A stretch of 64,000 nt of DNA, from positions 45,647,701 to 45,711,700 of the forward strand of contig OY292275.1 of assembly GCA_958496175.1 (NCBI GenBank), written 5' to 3'. The translations under genes were made by a program, and so were the position numbers. The notes beneath the pieces are model-generated. The model was given only the letters and a program-made list of their open reading frames with translations. It was not told where the DNA came from and did no database searches. How positions within the stretch are numbered: position 1 is the first letter of the stretch; the number at the start of each line of letters is the position of its first letter. Positions 48,795-60,189 of this stretch are shown here, one piece after another. This DNA is from Sisyra terminalis. Lineage: Eukaryota > Arthropoda > Insecta > Neuroptera > Sisyridae.

Positions 48795-49135
48795 TACGCT
48801 GCATATGTCTGTAGTGCCACATTTCAAAAGCTTCCGAAAGATTTATAGTGGCTAATGTATACATTAATGCTTTAACAAATACCGGAGAGTAATTTTTGGT
48901 ATTCTTAGGTGGGTCCCCAGTTTAATAGTTTTCTCCCCATTCAATTAAAAAGCACCTCATACTTAATTCTTCTAACCTGGATTCACATCTTCATTCATTC
49001 ATGCTCCTTGGTACCTAAAGATGTGACTTACTTCTCGATTTCCTCATTACATATCATGAGTATCCGACGGTTTCCTCATTGCTGATAGCCATAAGTTTAA
49101 TTTTGCTAATGTTCCCTAAGTCGTACTAGACAGAC
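48795..49135 (-). pseudogene. RTE-like LINE reverse transcriptase C-terminal relic
   Basis: Minus-strand frames read KLMAISNEET near the start, ESRLEELSMRCF in the middle and SEAFEMWHYRHMQRI at the end. The spacing matches the region from the 'TK.M.I...' block to 'LEAFEMW.YRRM' in RTE-like reverse transcriptases. Several stops and shifts. It covers sequence just upstream of the region preserved in the plus-strand relic at 38968-39525, so the two overlap at the AFEMW motif. Confidence 0.6.
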
Positions 49136-49305
49136 TTCAATTATGTTTTATTCCAGACTTTGGAGACCCTGAATACTTTCAAGTAGAGCTTCTATTTAGG
49201 ATTTTAGATTTAAGGCTTTCACGATCGGTCTTAATCAAATTACAACTTTTTAGAGAAAAGATTATAACTTTTGGATCCAAATCCGTGTGATTTGCTGGGG
49301 TATGC

Positions 49306-49350
49306 TGTCAACGTTTCGCAACCTCTCTGGGTTGCATTTCCAAGGTGTAA
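49306..49350 (-). ncRNA. Degenerate hammerhead-like relic (Penelope-type)
   Basis: Minus strand: CCTTGGAAA where CTGATGA-type core is expected, then a perfect stem II GCAACC / GGTTGC (49335-49330 with 49323-49318), then GAAAC (49317-49313) and GTT. The stem-loop and the second core string are intact, but the first core string is lost, so cleavage is not expected. Resembles the terminal motif of Penelope-like elements. Confidence 0.45.
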
Positions 49351-50704
49351 TTTAGGGCGTCATTGTTCCGAAACTATTTTTCGGAATTAGTACAGTAATA
49401 GCACAGTAAACTTTTTTTTTTTGTACAAGGTCTTAATTCAATAACTTCTATTTCAGTTAAAAAAATGAATTTATTTTTTTAAATTAATTATAGTTAACTA
49501 TTTGATATGGTTGTATATAAAAGAGCACACATAAACTAGTACTTTTTTTGGCCACCAGACGTCGTAACTAAAGTGGTCAGTTTCCAATTACATCTTATAA
49601 GTATAGATTACAAAAAATATCAGTATATCCTTTAAAATCGAAAGCTGGTAACTTTATAAAATCGATATGACATTAAACATTCTAATTATGAATTTCGGTC
49701 CAATTTATAACAAAAAGAAAACTAAAAACTAAACACAATATAGAAATTGGGAATTTTTGTTTTGATTTCACGAATTTTATTCTGAAGAATGTTGCAAGAA
49801 AATTTCAAATGTCTGAATTGAAATAAACCGAAACAGCCTATTCTCTGGAGTGAAACCGAGTTTGTTTGTAACATGTCAACATATCAACTAGTTTAGATTC
49901 TCTTGACCAAGAAGATTGTTTCTACATGTATCTACACACATAAAGCATCCCTTTTTCCAAATTTAATTTGCAAGTTTTTCAAGTTTCGAATCCGGAACCA
50001 TATACATAAAGTGATAAGTTGAAAATATCTGATATCTCAGCTAATATGATGTATGAAAGCCAACAAAGATAAAATTCCGTTTATAAAATCCGTTCAGTGC
50101 TAAAAATAAAACTTTTTTTTATTATTTGGCTTAAGCAAACAAGGAAAGACAGCCATTGAAGTATAAACATTGAAAATTATTATTATCAATTAAAACATTT
50201 CCATTTAACTTTTGCTATTTGAAAGTGTATGTGTGTTATAAAACCAATGTTTATTTTTAGTTAAAATTTCGAATTTAAACATAAGTACTACATAACATAT
50301 ACCTATTTATATAAATACAACGAGCTTTATACTGAATTATTAGACAGAGCTTAAAATAACCATCTAACAAAATGAGTTGAAGTCGAGCTTTTGTAAGTAT
50401 CGCACATGCTTTACGTTCGTTTAGGATTATGACTCAAATGTTAATTATTTAAACACAAGCCGAAATTTTAAATATTTCCACATAACACGAGGATGATTTC
50501 AATGTAATTGACGTCATAATTAATTAAAATATAACATCATTATCAAAAGATCAAATAAAACTGCGTGCCATTTTCTTGTTATGGTATGACTAAGATTACG
50601 TATGTAAAAAATATTCAGAAAAACGTTTAGTTTAAAAATTATTAGCTCTGATTATTAATTTTTTTAATAAATTAATTATTGTTAAGCAAAAAGGGCCATA
50701 TTTC
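49351..50704. other. Intronic DNA, no gene seen
   Basis: AT-rich sequence; nothing recognised. Confidence 0.4.
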
Positions 50705-50960
50705 AACTGTATACTATAACTAATTACATATGAAAGCCTGCTTGCCCTCTGCTGCCCTACCGCCGTTATGGATTTGGTGATATCCTCCATGTCATGTCCT
50801 TTGTTAGATGTGCATCTTCAGGCACCTTCTTTCCACGAATGGGGGATCTTCCTCTGCTATTTATACCTTCCATTTTCTTTTCAATCATTAGTACTTCTAG
50901 TTCTACAGTTCCCTAAGCCATATGGCCAAAGCACGGCAAGTATGCCTTGTTTATTCTACT
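50705..50960 (-). pseudogene. LINE ORF2 C-terminal relic
   Basis: Minus-strand translation contains CFGHMA, IEKKMEGINSRGRSPIRG and, after a frame shift, DITKSITAVGQQR. This order (GH.., K.EG...RGR..I.W) is the C-terminal tail typical of LINE reverse transcriptases that also end 'EGKIEGRRG.GR'. The fragment is short and carries a stop and a shift. It lies directly beside the hAT MITE at 50974. Confidence 0.45.
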
Positions 50961-50973
50961 TATGAGTTTACCA

Positions 50974-51220
50974 CAAAGGCGGATTCAGGATTTTTTTCTG
51001 GGGGGGGGCACAGTGTCATCTTTCATTTGCAAGAGCGTGAAAGGGATCACGAAAAAAATTCGCAATTCCAGCCAGAAATAGACTAGAGTTTCACTAATGT
51101 TCTTTCTGTTACTTTATTCATATATTTTTACAACTTTAATAATTTGATTTGCTTCTAAGTGTGTACTGTTATGGAATCACAGGGGCACGGGGGTACGTGC
51201 CCCCCCTCCAATCGCCCGTG
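50974..51220 (+). mobile_element. hAT MITE, copy 2 (TSD GTTTACCA)
   Basis: Same family as 42425-42699 in reverse orientation: CAAAGGCGGATTCAGG at the left end and TCGCCCGTG at the right end, with G and C tracts inside each end. A perfect 8-bp duplication GTTTACCA flanks it (50966-50973 and 51221-51228). About 247 bp. No coding capacity. Confidence 0.85.
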
Positions 51221-51228
51221 GTTTACCA

Positions 51229-51960
51229 TATACCCTGTAGATCAAAAGTTTGGGACCAGTTGTATAAATGTGATTTTTTACTTGTGGCGTTAACCAAAAA
51301 ATACTTTTCAGTGTGCACTTCATCAAAATTTGATTGAAGAGGATTTCCAAAAAGTTCTATGTTCTATGGACTGATTTTTTTTTCACTAGTTTAACTATTT
51401 GCAATATAGTTTGCTTTATTGTTGAGATCATAAAGGGTTCGTAGGAATGGTACCTGACTTGGGACACTACTCAACAGTAGACCCACTGTGTTTTTGATAG
51501 TACTCTCGGATGTGGACTGATTAGTTCAAATTTAAAGTATTTTATTATACACTTGTCGCAGCGCCGAAGAATAGATGTTCAATTTTGGTATGGGATTGTT
51601 TTTCAGGCTACGGAACAGGAAATTTGGTCAAAATTGTAGGGATTAGGAAAAAAGACCAAAAATAAAACTATTTTCGACTGGAATGGCATCATCTGGGATA
51701 GAATTGATTGGTAATGGTGCCATTATGCTTCGGGCTAATGGTTATAAGCATACATCTAAATTATACAGAAAGTCTTTAGAGAGGAAAGAATTAGAAGAAA
51801 TTTTGGAGTGTATAGTGTGGGCACTGCAAAGCTCCGATCTCAACCCGATAGATCTTTTGAGAGATAAGCTCTATAAAAATGTTTGGAATCACTGCTCTTT
51901 TTCGTTTAAGAATTTTCTATTGCTATTTAATTTCACCATTTAATTTCTTCATTGCATTTT
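51229..51960 (+). pseudogene. Tc1-like transposon relic
   Basis: The left end carries ATCAAAAGTTTGGGACCAGT (51240-51259), typical of Tc1-like terminal repeats. The frame at 51683-51943 encodes YKHTSKLYRKSL, then VWALQSSDLNPIDLLRDKL, matching 'PKHTSK...WP.QSPDLNPIE.LWD' of Tc1 transposases. The aspartate expected before KHTS is missing and the final Glu is Asp, so it is inactive. The N-terminal half is gone and no right terminal repeat was found. A short retroposon is inserted at 51377-51512. Confidence 0.7.
51377..51512 (-). mobile_element. Short poly(A) retroposon, copy 2 (10-bp TSD)
   Basis: Flanked by a perfect 10-bp duplication TGGACTGATT (51367-51376 and 51513-51522). On the minus strand it ends in an A run. 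Body nearly identical to 45736-45870. It sits inside the Tc1 relic, so it inserted after that element. Poly(A) plus a variable-length duplication indicates LINE-driven target-primed insertion. Confidence 0.8.
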
Positions 51961-53496
51961 TCGGTGTTACTGACTACTTGTATTGTATATTTAATGAGCA
52001 AAGTTCAATATTTAGGCATCTTCCTTTTCATTTGTGAATATTTTGATATACATTTTACTATCAAAGTAGATTTGTTTTTAAAAAAATTCGTTCTCAATCT
52101 AGCAAATGGAGAAAGCAAAAAGTCGCTAGATTAATAATTCCAAATCTCAATTGTTTTATGTTAGAAAGTCCCTCAGCGTATCCCATTTATATTAACCCCT
52201 TCTTATTTATTTTATATAAAAAACGGTCTATTTGTATGTACTTATATACATCGTACTGTATGCAGTCCATTTTCTATTTGTTCAGTACAAACAAATATTT
52301 AAACAGAAAAAGAAACTTAAATATATAAAAAATTCAACTTGTAAAGTACCCAACATTTTTCTCGTCCGTTTAAAGCAAACATTCAATGTGGCAAAACTGT
52401 GTAAGTAATTGCATTAATTCCCCTTCAGACGTTAAAATTAAAACATCGTCGTATAAAATTGTTGCAAATTTAACTCAATTATTATGTATTTATAACATAA
52501 TTATTTCAATTACATAAATAAGGTCAGTTTGTTTAATAAATTAAGTTTAAAATTAACTTTTAATATATCTCACAACATTTATGAAAATAAAGTTATTCAG
52601 AGCTAATTAATTAATCAATAAAAAAATGCATTTCGAGTAATGGATTTTTAAATACTTTTTAATAACTTTTTCATAGCTCCTACATTCTTATTGGAAAGAA
52701 ATTTTAGTTTGAAGCAACTAAAAACCAATTAGTAGTATATTAGTGTTGACTTTAATAAAGATATATTTTATTTTTTTATTACTGCTGCATATATTATGCA
52801 AATCCATCATAAGCAATAGTTGAATAAATTAAAAGAAATATAAATCGCTTAATTCTTAAGGTAAAGTCACAACCCAATTTAAAAAACGCCAGGTAACTTG
52901 TGAAGAAATTTCAGCGTCTACCAAGTACCAAGAAACCATATAGTCACTGTCGCTTTAAATGATCGATTTAATGGGATGACGATGATCAAGAAATTGTAAA
53001 CGAAATATTTTATAGGGTGTTTTTGGATAAGATTGATGACAAAAATAAGCAAGATTTTGATGTAATTAAAAAAGGCTTACTGTTTTAATATATGTTTCCA
53101 TAAAAGACCTTTAAATTGTTTATATGGAAATACAGAGTAAGACTACGAGCTGCAACTAAAGCACCTATTACTTATTAATGAAAACACCAGATAAATCTGT
53201 AGGCCAGATTCTAATGATCGAATATCCAAATCATCCAACCCTTTTGATCAATTTCTCTTTTTAAAATCAAAATCTGGATAAGATCCTCAGATTTCTTTCT
53301 CTCTTTTTGTACTAATCAGCTTTATATGGAAACGTTTCCTGAAATTTTAATTTACTTTTAGAACATTCTAATACCAGCGGTCGATTTAATTTTCACATAT
53401 CTCATCTTAAAGAACTAAAGACGTATTGTTCATTTAAATATACTTATGGGATATTTTTGCTTTCAGTATATTTAAAGAGGGGTCCGTGGGTCTGTA
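51961..53496. other. Intronic DNA, no gene seen
   Basis: AT-rich sequence; nothing recognised. Confidence 0.4.
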
Positions 53497-53500
53497 ATAT

Positions 53501-53964
53501 TTTAACGTGACATCTCAAAACTGTATTGAGATGGCGTTTATTCGTTCTTTTAATTTCTTTTGGAAATAAATAATCACTTTCACACTTAACAATCACTTTT
53601 TTTGTTTCACTTTTTATTACACAATCACACTTGTCAAAACAATCACTTAAATGACAATAATCACTTTTAATTCAAATCACTCTAATAATCGCTTTGTCGT
53701 AACAGAAATTCACAACTGAATTTCTATACAGAACTCTGATACAGAACTGTCCCTGGGCTTGAGCTGAGCGACTTATATACCCGTAACCCAACACTCTAGA
53801 ATGTACTCCATTGTTCCAGAACAATCTATATGTCCATTCTATAGATGTTTCCAAAATAATCTATAAGTACATTCGCATTGGTGGGAGAGAGATAGAAGTC
53901 ACTCAGCCAATCGCGTGCCGGCATGGCACAAAGAGAGAGACAGACTTTGTCCCTTTCTGTTACA
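53501..53964 (-). repeat. Solo LTR, copy 2 (TSD ATAT)
   Basis: Begins TTTAACGTGACATCTC (the expected TG mutated) and ends CTGTTACA. ATAT flanks both sides (53497-53500 and 53965-53968). Full-length match to 38398-38862, including the TATATAC motif near 53774 and the GCATTGGTGGGAGAGAGA and GGCATGGCACAAAGAGAGAG blocks. No internal retrotransposon sequence remains. Same orientation as copy 1. Confidence 0.8.
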
Positions 53965-54802
53965 ATATTTTACGCTAATTTTTATTAATCGTTTCATTGG
54001 CCATTTTTCCTTTCGCTTTTTAGCACATGCCTTTTAAATTTTGAAGTGAATATGGTATGAATTGAGAAAATATCAACTTTAATAAAAGAATCGTTTGCAG
54101 CTGAGAATCATTTAGTCTTGTAAAAGAAAATGTAACTTCATATTTCGACGAAGACTAAGTCATATTTACGTAAATCGATTGGAACTTAAAGTATATTATC
54201 CGATTTCATAAGGCAAATTCTGAAGTGTTATGAGAGAAAGCCCTTTGAAAGAATAGAATAAAGACTTCAAAATTTTAAAAAGAAAGAAATCAAAATTAAC
54301 AGAATACTTCAATTTGGTAAAGCATATTTTATATCTCCCAACTATAGGGATAAATATTGGGTTGAATATATTTAGAAATTGCGGCATAAGAGGATAGAAG
54401 TAAATGCCTCTCGCATACTGCTCAACTGTGCGATCCAAATCCATAATGGATTAAAACCGTTTCAGCTTATTTAGACCATTTGATGAACATTAGCTGGAAT
54501 ACATCCATAAAGATTCAATTGGTAGGTTGGTGAGAATTATATCAAAAATGGACCTAACCAATTGGAACTACTTACAAAAGTAGGCGCACAATAATTCTTT
54601 AAAGACGCATTGCAAAGAAACTCTACGGAGAAGTCTCCAGAATGATAATGTTTATTTTTACTTTCAATTAAAGCATCGGATACATCCGTAAAACAACGAT
54701 CAGTATATTAAATAGAAACCACCAATACGAATCGGTTAAATAGATAATAGCGTAAACTAAAAAACAGGTATCACTAAATAGGTTGAAGAATTATTCAAAC
54801 TA
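53965..54802. other. Intronic DNA, no gene seen
   Basis: An 82-codon minus-strand frame at 54196-54444 has no recognisable domain. No repeats seen. Confidence 0.4.
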
Positions 54803-54960
54803 AGCCTACTGATGGCCGAGTGGTCAAGGTGGCCGCTCCAAAACTGATAGGTGCTGGGTCGTGTTTTATATCGAGCCAATTTTTGATATTTCTCGATTTA
54901 CGGATTTTGATTTATCCTTTAGTTGCTTAAGACCTTACTAGTAATAAATAACTATTAAAT
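54803..54960 (+). repeat. tRNA-derived SINE
   Basis: A-box region TGGCCGAGTGGTCAAGGTGG at 54814-54833. The B box is altered (GGGTCGTGTT). Body TTTCTCGATTTACGGATTTT and tail TTGCTTAAGACCTTA match the other copies. Confidence 0.75.
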
Positions 54961-57229
54961 AATTTAAAAAATAGTTCAAATTTGTTCCAAAAGATACTCA
55001 CAGCACACTTATTTGAATATCAACTTTACGTCACTAAAATTAGAGTCATTACTGAATACGGTTTTGGGAAGTTTAATTATTGGAATTTTTACTTCTAGTA
55101 AACCAGGTTTAGGAAAATTAGTTAAAAAAAGGACCGAGAAATCATTTAAAAATAGGTCTACAATGCTACTTTGGGATACACATGCGAAAATGAAAGTGAG
55201 GATGGGATATTGAACCCCCTGATATCAATATGTTTTATTTCAAAAGTGATAGATATGCCTGATTTTTGAAAAAATCAATTAATCTTTCTTTTCTGTTTTC
55301 TGCTGGATATCTAATAAGTATACTATGTTCTTTCATTACCACTTTCTATTTTCTGTCCTCAACGAAATCCTTTGAATTCCTCTTTTCATCTGGTGTAGAA
55401 TTGCAATGTTTATCATCCTTTTTGCTTCGATGCTTTTTGTTTCCAAGGAGATTTTTTTAATATATCAAGTAAAAAATAGTTTTCTTTTTTTTTCAATGAA
55501 ATTGCTGTTATTTTATTTCCAAATGGCTTTTTTTATATTAAAGTGGTTGGTGAAATATATTTATATACTTTCATGACCGTTTAAGAAACTATTTATTACG
55601 GAAGGTATAATTTGAAATAAACTAACGATATTTTTAGCTTTTCGAATTAAAAATGATCAAACATTATATTTATGTATTTGTGGTGGAAGAAAAACACGCA
55701 ATTTTTTTCTAATTACAAATCGATAAAGCGCAAAATGCGATACAAAACAATGACTATTGTGCACGTTATAAAATAATGTATTATGAAATTATTTCTACAT
55801 CGTCAGCAATCGAAACGAGATTGCTTTGATTAGATCGTGTTTATGTCATCATTTTCTCGATTGATTGTAATTTAACAATATCGGCATTTTATTAAACTGT
55901 TGGACGAAAAGCGGACGAAGAGAGTCGTAGTCCTTATTTGGCGGGTGCAAGAGGCCGAACCGACAATGGTCGGGAACGGGAATTGAACGTTTGGGTTCAG
56001 ACGGGAATCAAACGCACACATTGACAACATTTTCCATGTGGAGAAAATATCTCAATACAGCAATATATGAAAGAGAGAGAAGGAGAGAGTGTCTGGATGT
56101 TGGTATGTGTTTTCCGATTCAGAATTGTGTTTACTGAACTGTGTAAATATACTGTTGTGACAAATCACGGCGAGCTTTATTGCCACACTCGTGATTTTTA
56201 CAATACAAAGAAATCGTAAAAAGAAATAAAATTCATATTTTAATGTTCAACTTTATATGAAATTACCAATCAATTATTACCGAACTAAAATCAATGTTTA
56301 ATAATTACATATTTTAACAATAATTGTCTTTATATTCTCTTTATGGTTTCATTACATTTGCTGCAACAGACACCTTTTTCAAAGCTTCAAAGGCGGAAAT
56401 TTGAAGAGGAATATATCGACATGTCACTTTGTAAATATCGGATTATTAAAACAAATAATGAATGGAATATTTCACCTCAAACAATATGTTCGAGTTTGCA
56501 AATAATAATTGTTTTAATTGATAAATTTTGACAAATATTTGATTTCAAGTTATGAATTTACCTGTTTTATCTATAAAGCACGACAAAGCATCGTTTTTTT
56601 AACCAAAAAAAGAAATCAAATTAGATTTCTTCACTGATTTTGAACAGTTATACTGTTCATATAATATATAAAATATATTGTGGTCTTATTTATGCAATTT
56701 AATTATCAAAAGTAAACTATAAACATAAATTTGAACAAAAGTTCAAACAAATGTATTACTTACGTATTTCGATAGTCATGCAATCTTTCTCAATGACATC
56801 AAGTAATATTAGATCGCTTCGTAATTAATATGTGATGAAGCCCATAGTTTACTTTTGTAAATTATATTGCACAAATTAAACCAAAATATATTTTATTCAT
56901 TGTATAAACAAAAAAAAATTATTTGTTACCTTGCATTGGATGAAAATCAAAATTTAACTGATTGTTCAAATCTAATTTTCATAAGTGAATATTTTTAATT
57001 GAATTAACTTTGGCGTAACCAAGAAATCCTATATTTCTTTTTTTTAAAACTTGAGATCGACTTTCCACCGTCTTAATCACCGTTTCGCTAAATAAGATAC
57101 TGAAATAGCGGAAAATATTAAAAAAAGATAAATATCGGCTTCAACATGGTTCATGGCTCACCAGGCAAGTGGTACAAACTTTACTATAACAACGTGTTAA
57201 AAAATTAGGTATCCTTGTTTTATTAAGTC
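54961..57229. other. Intronic DNA with one less AT-rich block
   Basis: 55880-56170 is markedly less AT-rich (GCGGACGAAGAGAGTCGTAG, GGCGGGTGCAAGAGGCCGAA) and includes a short GA-rich run near 56068-56089. It is a candidate regulatory or conserved block. A 66-codon frame at 55013-55213 is lysine-rich with no known domain. Confidence 0.35.
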
Positions 57230-57958
57230 TGATTTTCCAGGGTAAGTTTGGTTGCCCCTCAATACTGCACCCTCAATGCTTATTGTGATTCCTGGGTCCT
57301 TACTTCCCCTAGTTAAGACCAAGCAGCTGGGCTGAAAGCATTCGTCGCACTAGGTGCGTTCGGATAATTTCAGTTCCAGGTTTTTTTTTCTCCAATTTCT
57401 CATTTCCCCACTTATTCAGGAGCACCACATTCCCAGAAAACGTGAGAAGGGGTTTCATCCTCTACCTAATAGAACCTGCATTTTGGGTCATTTCCACTTT
57501 TAATCCCATTGTAAACAGGTGCTTTTCATTCCACAGTGACAGGTTATTAGACCAGTTATCTTTATTACTTATTTTTTTATAAGACCTAGTATTTCAGAGG
57601 TTTAATTTTGTGATGGTTTTCCGATCATCCTTTCACTATGCTTTTTTCTGTAATGTTCTTTTATTTTGTGTAATGGTTTTTGTAAATCTATTTATTAGTT
57701 GTATTTTTCCCTGCCGACCTAGTAACTCCAAGTATAAACTGTGGGTCTATGAAGAGTGATGTGATTGGGATTCTTTAGGGGTAAGGGCGGCAGCTTTTTT
57801 ATTACTGTTGATACCCTTATGGCCTGGCAACTATCCCAAGTTTACCTTGTTTTTGGTAGTCAGGCTTATGAGGGTTTCTTTACACTCCCAGGACATTTTA
57901 GATCTGATCTGTGGTTTTTCTAGTGCATTTAGTTGCCTGGCTATTATGTACCCTTACT
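57230..57958 (-). pseudogene. LINE relic with RNase H and C-terminal zinc finger
   Basis: Minus strand, 5' to 3': a frame with RSKMSWECKETLISLTTKNK, then a PGHKGINSNKKA block matching the RNase H signature 'PGHxGIxGNExA', and further on CRFY, EDETPSHVFWECGA matching the Cys/His finger that ends I- and R1-type LINE ORF2 proteins. Several stops and shifts. The final part shares TGCTTATTGTG with the 3' fragments at 15615 and 40329. 5'-truncated at about 57958. Clade beyond RNase H-bearing LINE is not resolved. Confidence 0.7.
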
Positions 57959-58550
57959 CAACTGATGAATAAGAATATTTAAGTTTATATAAATATTTTT
58001 GTTAAAAATGGTCAGATTAATATTTATACTTATGAATAACATTGCAAGTGTTTGTTCTAGTTTTCAAATAAGATAATTCGGAAAAGCTTCAATTGTCTTG
58101 ATTTTCCCCAACAAAACATGGAACATAATAAGTACCTACTGTGTGTTATCATACCTACTTCTTCATTCTATAATTAAATATTTGTTTTCAAATATCTCAA
58201 AAGTCCATGTTTATTTCAAATGAAATTTCTAATTAATTTAAATTATTTATATTAAAATGAAAATCTTCAATTAAATTTTTCGCGTTGTTGCATTAGTCTC
58301 CATTCTCCACTCAACACAAACGTTTCATGCCAACGAAATATCTTTAAATTTCAACAAGGAAAAGCATGAAAAACATGGAAATTATTTCGAAAAGAAATAT
58401 TCATAAAATTGATTTATTTTAATTTCAATATAAACGTAGTCAAATTCTTGCATTAAGTATAAAAACTGGAAAAGCGTTTTGTTCAATGAACAATAACAAC
58501 TCGCCGTTTATACTATTGATTTTATAATTTATGATTTTATTCTATTACAG
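57959..58550 (+). other. Intron end before the CAMTA exon
   Basis: AT-rich intron tail. The acceptor TTTTATTCTATTACAG ends at 58550, with branch-point-like sequence (CTATTGAT) about 30 bases upstream. No coding seen. Confidence 0.6.
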
Positions 58551-58642
58551 ATGGAGAGCCAATCAAGTTACCTGAAAATTTGGAAAGTTTACCGAAAGCA
58601 GATCATTTCCCAACGCAGAGACACCGTTGGAATACAAATGAG
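58551..58642 (+). CDS. CAMTA internal exon (start of CG-1 DNA-binding domain)
   Basis: A 92-base exon with acceptor ...TTCTATTACAG and donor GTATGA. The first two bases (AT) complete a codon split by the upstream intron; the exon ends in phase 0 on GAG. It encodes GEPIKLPENLESLPKADHFP and then TQRHRWNTNE. The stretch LP..LE.LP.A..FPTQRHRWNTNE is the highly conserved beginning of the CG-1 domain of animal calmodulin-binding transcription activators; this nuclear domain binds DNA (CGCG-type sites) and acts with downstream TIG, ankyrin and IQ calmodulin-binding parts outside this window. The following CG-1 residues must be on an exon beyond 64000 or unrecognised. No frame damage is visible. The protein is too short here for an isoform-level call. 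Confidence 0.88.
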
Positions 58643-59504
58643 GTATGAATTTAATTAAATTTTTATTTATTTCACGAATATTAAATTAAATAAATATTCA
58701 AATTGGGAAAATCTGAATTACAAAAAGAGACGCAGTGATAGTATTGGTGAATTCTTTGCAAAATTTGCTATGAAAATTTAGAAAAAAAAAAAAATATAAA
58801 ATAGGACACAATGATGTGGAAGTTATTGTGGCATTTATATTGGCAATGATCGAAAATATCAACAAGTTATGATCGTGTGTAGGGTTGGATGGCATCTGTT
58901 TATGACACCTATAACTTTACTTAGCCCTTATCTATACCAACCCCCGAACGTTAAAGCGATAGTCTTATAGAAAAACAAACCACACTTCATATATTTATAT
59001 ATTTTTTAGAAAAACTTTCAACAGATTTCAATATCTTCGATCTTCTTTCTAAGTTATTAGGTCGTTACTTTAAACAGACAATCGAAAAAAAATGATTGAA
59101 TATTTGAAAAAATATTATAGTTTTAAGTAGAAAAAAATCTCTTACGTAACTTGAAATTTCTTGCACGTTTATTGTCAATCATCTATCTTCCCCAGAGAAA
59201 CTACCAAACTGAAACAGAATTGTCGCATTGGATGATAAATTACAAAAAGTCTTAGGGGTGTGGAGAAAACTTATTTTAAAAATATTGTGCTTTTCGTTTT
59301 ATTACAGCTGCCTAGTAAGTAAAAAAAATAAATTGAAATAATTTTTCCCGAAAAATTATTGTTTTTTTTTTCCAATTTTTTTAAAATATTTCTAAATGAT
59401 TTATTTTCATTTATGTTTTTATTTAAATTTGAATTGTTCTAAAGTCTTTTATCAGAAAAAAAAATGATTAATTTTAATGAAATATATTGTATTTTCGATT
59501 AGAT
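58643..59504 (+). other. CAMTA downstream intron, first part
   Basis: Begins with donor GTATGA. At about 59290-59320 an acceptor-like TTTTCGTTTTATTACAG is followed after 7 bases (CTGCCTA) by GTAAGT, a possible micro-exon or decoy. A 7-base insertion after this phase-0 exon would shift the frame. Nothing else recognised. Confidence 0.5.
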
Positions 59505-59925
59505 ATAAAGATTGTCTCATAAGTTCTTTCCTATTTCTTATTTGAAATGAATACACACTATTTAATGTTAAAGTTTTATTTTTTATTTTGTTCCATAAGA
59601 ACTCTTTTGCTTTCTTACCTTCTTCCATTTCTCGAAAGCCTCATTATGTTTTTTCCCAAAATTTTTGTATTTTGAACCACAAATAGTCTTGAGTTGCGAT
59701 TTTATTTCGAAAATGGATTTTAAAAATATATCAAGAAATTATTTTTTTAAGAATAGAAGGAATAATAGTTAGATGTAGCAAGATTTGGGCAGTATGCAGA
59801 ATGTGGAAAATCATCCCTATCAAACTGTGTAAGCTTTTCTCTTACTACTAATGCAGTATGTGATCATGCGTTCTCATAATGAAAATCGTATTTCCAGGAA
59901 TAATATTGGTCCTAAACTTAAAAAT
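59505..59925 (-). pseudogene. Mariner transposase C-terminal relic
   Basis: Minus-strand frame: YENA, a stop, then SHTALVVREKLTQFDRDDFP and HSAYCPNLATSNYYSF, which matches 'DNARPH.A..V...L..F.WE.L.HP.YSPDLAPSDYH.F' of mariner transposases. The catalytic D of DNARPH and of SPDLAPSD are both replaced (Y/E and N). Further on, EKWKKVRKQKSSY fits the 'RW.K.....G.Y' end. The low-coordinate end carries TTGTCTCATAAGTTCTTTCC, as in mariner terminal repeats. The N-terminal half is missing. Confidence 0.75.
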
Positions 59926-60189
59926 TTTGGAAAGAAGGAATATATCCCAGGCAAATATCCCCGCGACTCTATTACATGAAAGTTGACAAATTCAAAACTC
60001 ATTATGGCAACTATTTAACAATGTCCATTATATATTTATATATTAAAATCAAACAATATTCTCAGTTAATTATTACATTAACCTTAAATTTAAATGCAAT
60101 ATTTTTTCGAAATATACATACTTAATTTTATGTTGTTACTATTTTCAAGTATTTTTTAATCTAACTTATTAATAATAATTAATGTATCG

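Larger units (their letters stand above)
1..58550 (+). other. Probable long intron of CAMTA (left end outside window)
   Basis: Inferred from the CAMTA exon at 58551-58642, which opens with an acceptor and a split codon, so coding sequence must lie upstream. No other exon was recognised in these 58.5 kb. The plus-strand recursive splice site at 9387/9388 is the kind of element found in very long insect introns and agrees with the strand. Alternatives are an unrecognised short or non-homologous upstream exon in this interval, or a nested gene on either strand. Transposon relics of many families fill parts of it and are listed separately. Confidence 0.6.

Noticed and set aside
57220..57245. CCAG-G-GTAAGT junction as a further recursive splice site
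   Set aside because: There is an extra G between acceptor and donor and the site lies in the 3' end of a LINE relic, so it is probably a transposon by-product.
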